The position numbers were made by a program, and so were the translations under genes. Below, piece by piece: positions 6,523 to 8,245 of a stretch of DNA of 8,245 nucleotides. The notes under the pieces were generated by a model, which saw nothing but the letters and a program-made list of their open reading frames with translations, did not search any database and was not told the DNA's origin. Source of the stretch: Bacillota bacterium (GTDB lineage Bacteria; Bacillota; Clostridia; Peptostreptococcales; Anaerovoracaceae); contig JAEDNK010000067.1 in assembly GCA_016302545.1 (NCBI GenBank), positions 1 to 8,245 on the forward strand, given 5' to 3'. Numbering within the stretch: the stretch's first letter is position 1; each line of letters opens with the position of its first letter.

Positions 6523-6537
6523 TGTGACCGGGTCACA
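6523..6537. promoter_or_regulatory. CRP/FNR-type palindromic operator before the rhodanese operon
   Basis: TGTGACC-G-GGTCACA is a perfect 7+7 palindrome around one central base. The half-site TGTGA equals that bound by CRP-type recognition helices, but the distance between half-sites is five bases rather than the canonical six. It lies between the Crp-family fragment and the rhodanese gene, 52 bases upstream of the latter's start codon. No clear sigma-A promoter could be placed next to it, so whether it activates or represses is not known. Confidence 0.6.
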
Positions 6538-6550
6538 TTCAGGAGAAAAT

Positions 6551-6853
6551 TTATTTTGCTAATTTTCTCAGTGCATCCAGGTCTTTAATATTGATTGCTC
6601 CTCGTTCCACTTCTATCCACCCTTCATCAGCGAATTGTCTCAGCATTCTGGCAACTACTTCTCTTGCGGAATTTACTTCCTTAGCAATTAGTTCCTGGGT
6701 CATCCGTATCTTTTTAGTGCCCGTTTTTCCATATTCGTTCAAAAGAAACCTTGCCATACGTTCATCAAAATGTGCATATAAAATCTGCTGCAGCACCCAT
6801 GGCATGGCCGCCGTCAAGACCCGAGAAATTCCATATCTCATAAACCTCCCCAA
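6551..6853 (-). pseudogene. Crp/Fnr-family regulator fragment (C-terminal DNA-binding part only)
   Basis: At most 100 residues remain, against roughly 220-230 for complete family members. Present are the dimerisation helix (PWVLQQILYAHFDERMARFL) and a winged helix-turn-helix: RMTQELIAKEVNSAREVVAR with recognition positions R-E-x-x-x-R, then the wing EGWIEVERGAINI. The whole cyclic-nucleotide-like sensor domain is missing, and I found no trace of it in the upstream frames. The frame opens at TTG 6853 or ATG 6841; GGGGAGG lies only three bases before that ATG, which is close spacing. R-E-x-x-x-R is the CRP pattern for TGTGA half-sites, agreeing with the palindrome at 6523-6537. It could be a dead remnant or a short constitutive DNA-binding protein. 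Confidence 0.8.
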
Positions 6854-6947
6854 AGACCAGCCCCACCGGCACTGTCATAATGAACGGCAGTGCAAAGGGC
6901 ATCAGGAAGAATGCTCCGTTCTGCTTTCGCAGTGCAGACTTCTGCAT
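6765..6947 (-). pseudogene. Unidentified membrane-like gene fragment
   Basis: This short reading frame begins MQKSALRKQNG and contains a hydrophobic stretch of about 24 residues (FFLMPFALPFIMTVPVGLVF and a little beyond), long enough for one membrane segment. It is in the same frame as the GNAT gene that ends at 6975, and its first 29 codons or more precede the point where Crp-like sequence begins in another frame. No good ribosome binding site precedes the ATG. I do not recognise the family. It may be the residue of a transporter-type gene joined to the truncated Crp gene, or a chance frame; the overlap with the Crp fragment (6765-6853) means both cannot be fully real. Confidence 0.3.
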
Positions 6948-6974
6948 CCTTGTATCTGCATCCGGACGATGGTT

Positions 6975-7274
6975 TTAAAATAGCTGACCCGGAAGTTTCA
7001 GTTTTTCCTTAGTCGGAAACTCCTTGTCGAAGGCTTCCGCCTCTGCTTCATCCACGAAATATCCCTGCGGCGGCGCATACTCACCTGTAATGCCATCTAA
7101 ATATCCCGGAATCAATTCCTTCACAAATGCCGGGTCATCACGAAGCTGATTAAGCACATAGTGCTCCAGACAACCCGGGCGATATACATTCCAAAAGCTT
7201 TCTCTTACCATATTTTCCACCTGACGATATTCTTCTTTTTTCTCTGAACGAATGTTAATGTTGTTTGTATTCAT
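6975..7274 (-). pseudogene. GNAT-family N-acetyltransferase with internal in-frame deletion
   Basis: The 99-residue product joins the two ends of a longer acetyltransferase. Residues 1-54 (IRSEKKEEYRQVENMVRESF, then NVYRPGCLEHYVLNQLRDDP) match the usual beginning of this GNAT group. Residues 55-99 (IPGYLDGITGEY, then VDEAEAEAFDKEF) match its usual C-terminal end. The middle, including the acetyl-CoA-binding R/Q-x-x-G-x-G/A core, is absent, so acetyltransferase activity is not expected. The joint falls at FVKEL-IPGYL; as I recall the family, VKEL-like sequence occurs at both deletion borders, suggesting recombination between short repeats. The start ATG at 7274 has a strong GGGAGG seven bases upstream and lies 14 bases after the TetR stop, so expression signals are intact and a TetR-GNAT operon is likely. 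Confidence 0.75.
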
Positions 7275-7288
7275 TACTTTCCCTCCCC

Positions 7289-7912
7289 TTAAGCTATAAC
7301 ATGGCTCTGAATAAACTGGTTCGTATGATTGCTGAGAATTTCAACGTAATCCCCATTTTCTCCTGTATTTCCCTTTTTATCAAACATATTGATCAGCAGG
7401 AAAAGGGGCGCGTAAAATTCTATAGCAAGCATTCCGGGATCTTCACATTTTAATACACCTTTCTTTATCAGTTCGCGAAACAAATCTTCCATATATGCAA
7501 CCGGTCCTGCGACAATACAATCACTGTAAAGCTGCGCCATTTCTGCGTTGCGGTATTGCTCCAAAGTCAACATCTTGCGGAAGTGAGATGCAAATTCATC
7601 CTCTGTCCAAAACTTGAATTGCTCAATTGTATACTTCTGAATATTCTCCACAGTTGCATTTTCATAGGCATCAGGCATTGTATCATATTTTTCTGCCGAC
7701 ATTTGATGGGCATGGGCTCTTTCCCCATCAATCCGTATCATCCTCTCCACAATGCTGTTAAAGATGTCTCGCTTGTTTTTATAATGCCTGTACAGAGCTC
7801 CTTTAGTCATGCCAAGCTCCTCTGCAATAGTTCTGACGGATACAGCCTCATAGCCATCCCTCGCAAATAGGCGCAGCGCGGTCATTAAAATTTTTTCCTT
7901 CGTGTCAGCCAT
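7289..7912 (-). CDS. TetR/AcrR-family transcriptional regulator
   Basis: The 207-residue length is typical. The N-terminal TetR helix-turn-helix is clear: EKILMTALRLFARDGYEAVS (from about residue 6) and VRTIAEELGMTKGALYRHYK with the family signature LYRHYKNK. The remaining about 150 residues form a helical ligand-binding domain whose ligand is unknown. It is likely an autorepressor: its promoter (7981-8009) carries two copies of one palindrome. The start is placed at 7912 because GGAGG lies eight bases before this ATG; a TTG start five codons earlier would overlap that ribosome binding site. The downstream gene in the same apparent operon is the deleted GNAT, so its original regulatory targets may have been partly lost. 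The stop is at 7291-7289. Confidence 0.94.
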   Translation of the reverse strand: MADTKEKILMTALRLFARDGYEAVSVRTIAEELGMTKGALYRHYKNKRDIFNSIVERMIRIDGERAHAHQMSAEKYDTMPDAYENATVENIQKYTIEQFKFWTEDEFASHFRKMLTLEQYRNAEMAQLYSDCIVAGPVAYMEDLFRELIKKGVLKCEDPGMLAIEFYAPLFLLINMFDKKGNTGENGDYVEILSNHTNQFIQSHVIA

Positions 7913-7960
7913 GTTTAGTTCCTCCAAAGCGTATGTGCATGTATTTATGTTTCGATGTTT

Positions 7961-7976
7961 GTGAACGGTCGTTTAC
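7961..7976. promoter_or_regulatory. TetR operator copy 1
   Basis: GTGAACGGTCGTTTAC is an imperfect palindrome with the core AACG-NN-CGTT (12 of 16 positions symmetric). It lies four bases downstream of the -10 hexamer and so covers the expected transcription start. It matches copy 2 (read on the minus strand) at 12 of 16 positions. Its position would block transcription of the tetR gene. Confidence 0.65.
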
Positions 7977-7980
7977 ATTC

Positions 7981-8009
7981 ATTATAGTTAACGACCATTT
8001 ATCTGTCAA
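7981..8009 (-). promoter_or_regulatory. Consensus sigma-A promoter of the TetR gene
   Basis: On the minus strand the -35 is TTGACA (8009-8004) and the -10 is TATAAT (7986-7981), both perfect, with a 17-base spacer. Such a strong promoter usually needs repression, and both neighbouring palindromes fit that. The leader to the ATG at 7912 is about 60 bases. Confidence 0.92.
7987..8002. promoter_or_regulatory. TetR operator copy 2
   Basis: GTTAACGACCATTTAT (plus strand; ATAAATGGTCGTTAAC on the minus strand) repeats the copy 1 motif with one degenerate half. It fills 16 of the 17 spacer bases between -35 and -10. Centres of the two copies are 26 bases apart. Occupancy would block RNA polymerase directly. 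Confidence 0.6.
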
Positions 8010-8018
8010 GTGCCGGCA

Positions 8019-8055
8019 TAAAAAAGCAGGGACGCTCTTTTGAAGTATCCCTGCT
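8019..8055 (-). terminator. Intrinsic terminator of the ArsC-like gene
   Basis: AGCAGGGA at 8025-8032 and TCCCTGCT at 8048-8055 form a perfect 8-bp stem with a 15-base loop. On the minus strand the stem is followed by TTTTTA. It lies 78 bases after the stop of the ArsC-like gene and just before the TetR promoter, so it insulates the two units. Confidence 0.85.
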
Positions 8056-8132
8056 GTTCTATCGTCCTTATCCTGCAGTGCTTCTATAATAACTGTCTTT
8101 TCCGGCATATCCGTCATCTGGTCTTCTCCCTT

Positions 8133-8245
8133 TCACAGAATGATTTCAGCCCACTCTGCTTCTTTAAATCCAACAAGAATCTTATCTTCAGTGACAAGAA
8201 TCGGGCGTTTCACAAGCATTCCGTCTGTGGCCAGCAGTCTCAGCT
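8133..8245 (-). CDS. ArsC/Spx-family protein, C-terminal end (runs off the window)
   Basis: Only the last 36 codons and the stop are present. They read LRLLATDGMLVKRPILV, then a short loop, then ILVGFKEAEWAEIIL. The ATDGMLVKRPIL block and the GFKEAEW end are characteristic of the ArsC-like thioredoxin-fold family, including single-gene arsenate-reductase-like and Spx-like proteins of Firmicutes. The arginine in KRP corresponds to the conserved C-terminal Arg-Pro of ArsC-type enzymes. The N-terminal catalytic cysteine region lies outside the window, so arsenate reductase and regulatory members cannot be told apart. It is followed by the terminator at 8019-8055. Confidence 0.9.
   Translation of the reverse strand, partial: LRLLATDGMLVKRPILVTEDKILVGFKEAEWAEIIL

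Noticed and set aside
7905..8117. Minus-strand 70-codon reading frame beginning MTDMPEKTVIIEAL with a GGGAGA-like ribosome binding site
   Set aside because: It runs straight through the terminator at 8019-8055 and then the TetR promoter and operators, so no full-length message is expected; only the first 20 or so codons could ever be translated and they resemble nothing I know.

Overview
The window looks like chromosomal DNA of an anaerobic Gram-positive bacterium of the class Clostridia. The evidence is the strong GGAGG-type ribosome binding sites, the A/T-rich intergenic DNA, a PAS-like sigma-54 activator, a low-molecular-weight thioredoxin reductase, and a CoA-disulfide reductase/rhodanese fusion. 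The species cannot be named from the sequence. Every gene is on the minus strand except trxB.

Region 1 (1-1420): the start of lysA and a complete dapF form a two-gene operon for the last steps of the DAP/lysine pathway. Upstream of dapF is a near-perfect sigma-54 (-24/-12) promoter, which is unusual for a biosynthetic gene of this kind. The next gene upstream (1412-3280) encodes a sigma-54 activator (enhancer-binding protein), separated from the promoter by an intrinsic terminator and a pair of direct repeats at enhancer distance. The simplest reading is that this activator drives dapF-lysA.

Region 2 (3281-4454): a short divergent control region separates the activator from trxB, which is the only plus-strand gene. 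A hairpin lies where trxB converges on the next operon.

Region 3 (4455-6537): a tightly coupled pair encodes a single-domain rhodanese and a CoA-disulfide/polysulfide reductase with its own C-terminal rhodanese domain, a persulfide-handling module. A CRP-type palindrome sits in front of the pair.

Region 4 (6551-7288): a decayed or rearranged stretch. It holds the C-terminal DNA-binding part of a Crp/Fnr regulator without its sensor domain, an unidentified membrane-like fragment, and a GNAT acetyltransferase that has lost its acetyl-CoA-binding core by an apparent in-frame internal deletion.

Region 5 (7289-8245): a complete TetR/AcrR regulator has a consensus promoter with two embedded copies of a palindromic operator. 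Upstream of it are an intrinsic terminator and the C-terminal end of an ArsC/Spx-like protein that runs off the window.

The main themes are thiol/sulfur redox (TrxB, CoA-disulfide reductase, two rhodaneses, an ArsC-like protein) and a possible sigma-54 circuit controlling DAP/lysine synthesis. No CRISPR array, rRNA, tRNA, insertion sequence or complete mobile element was seen.
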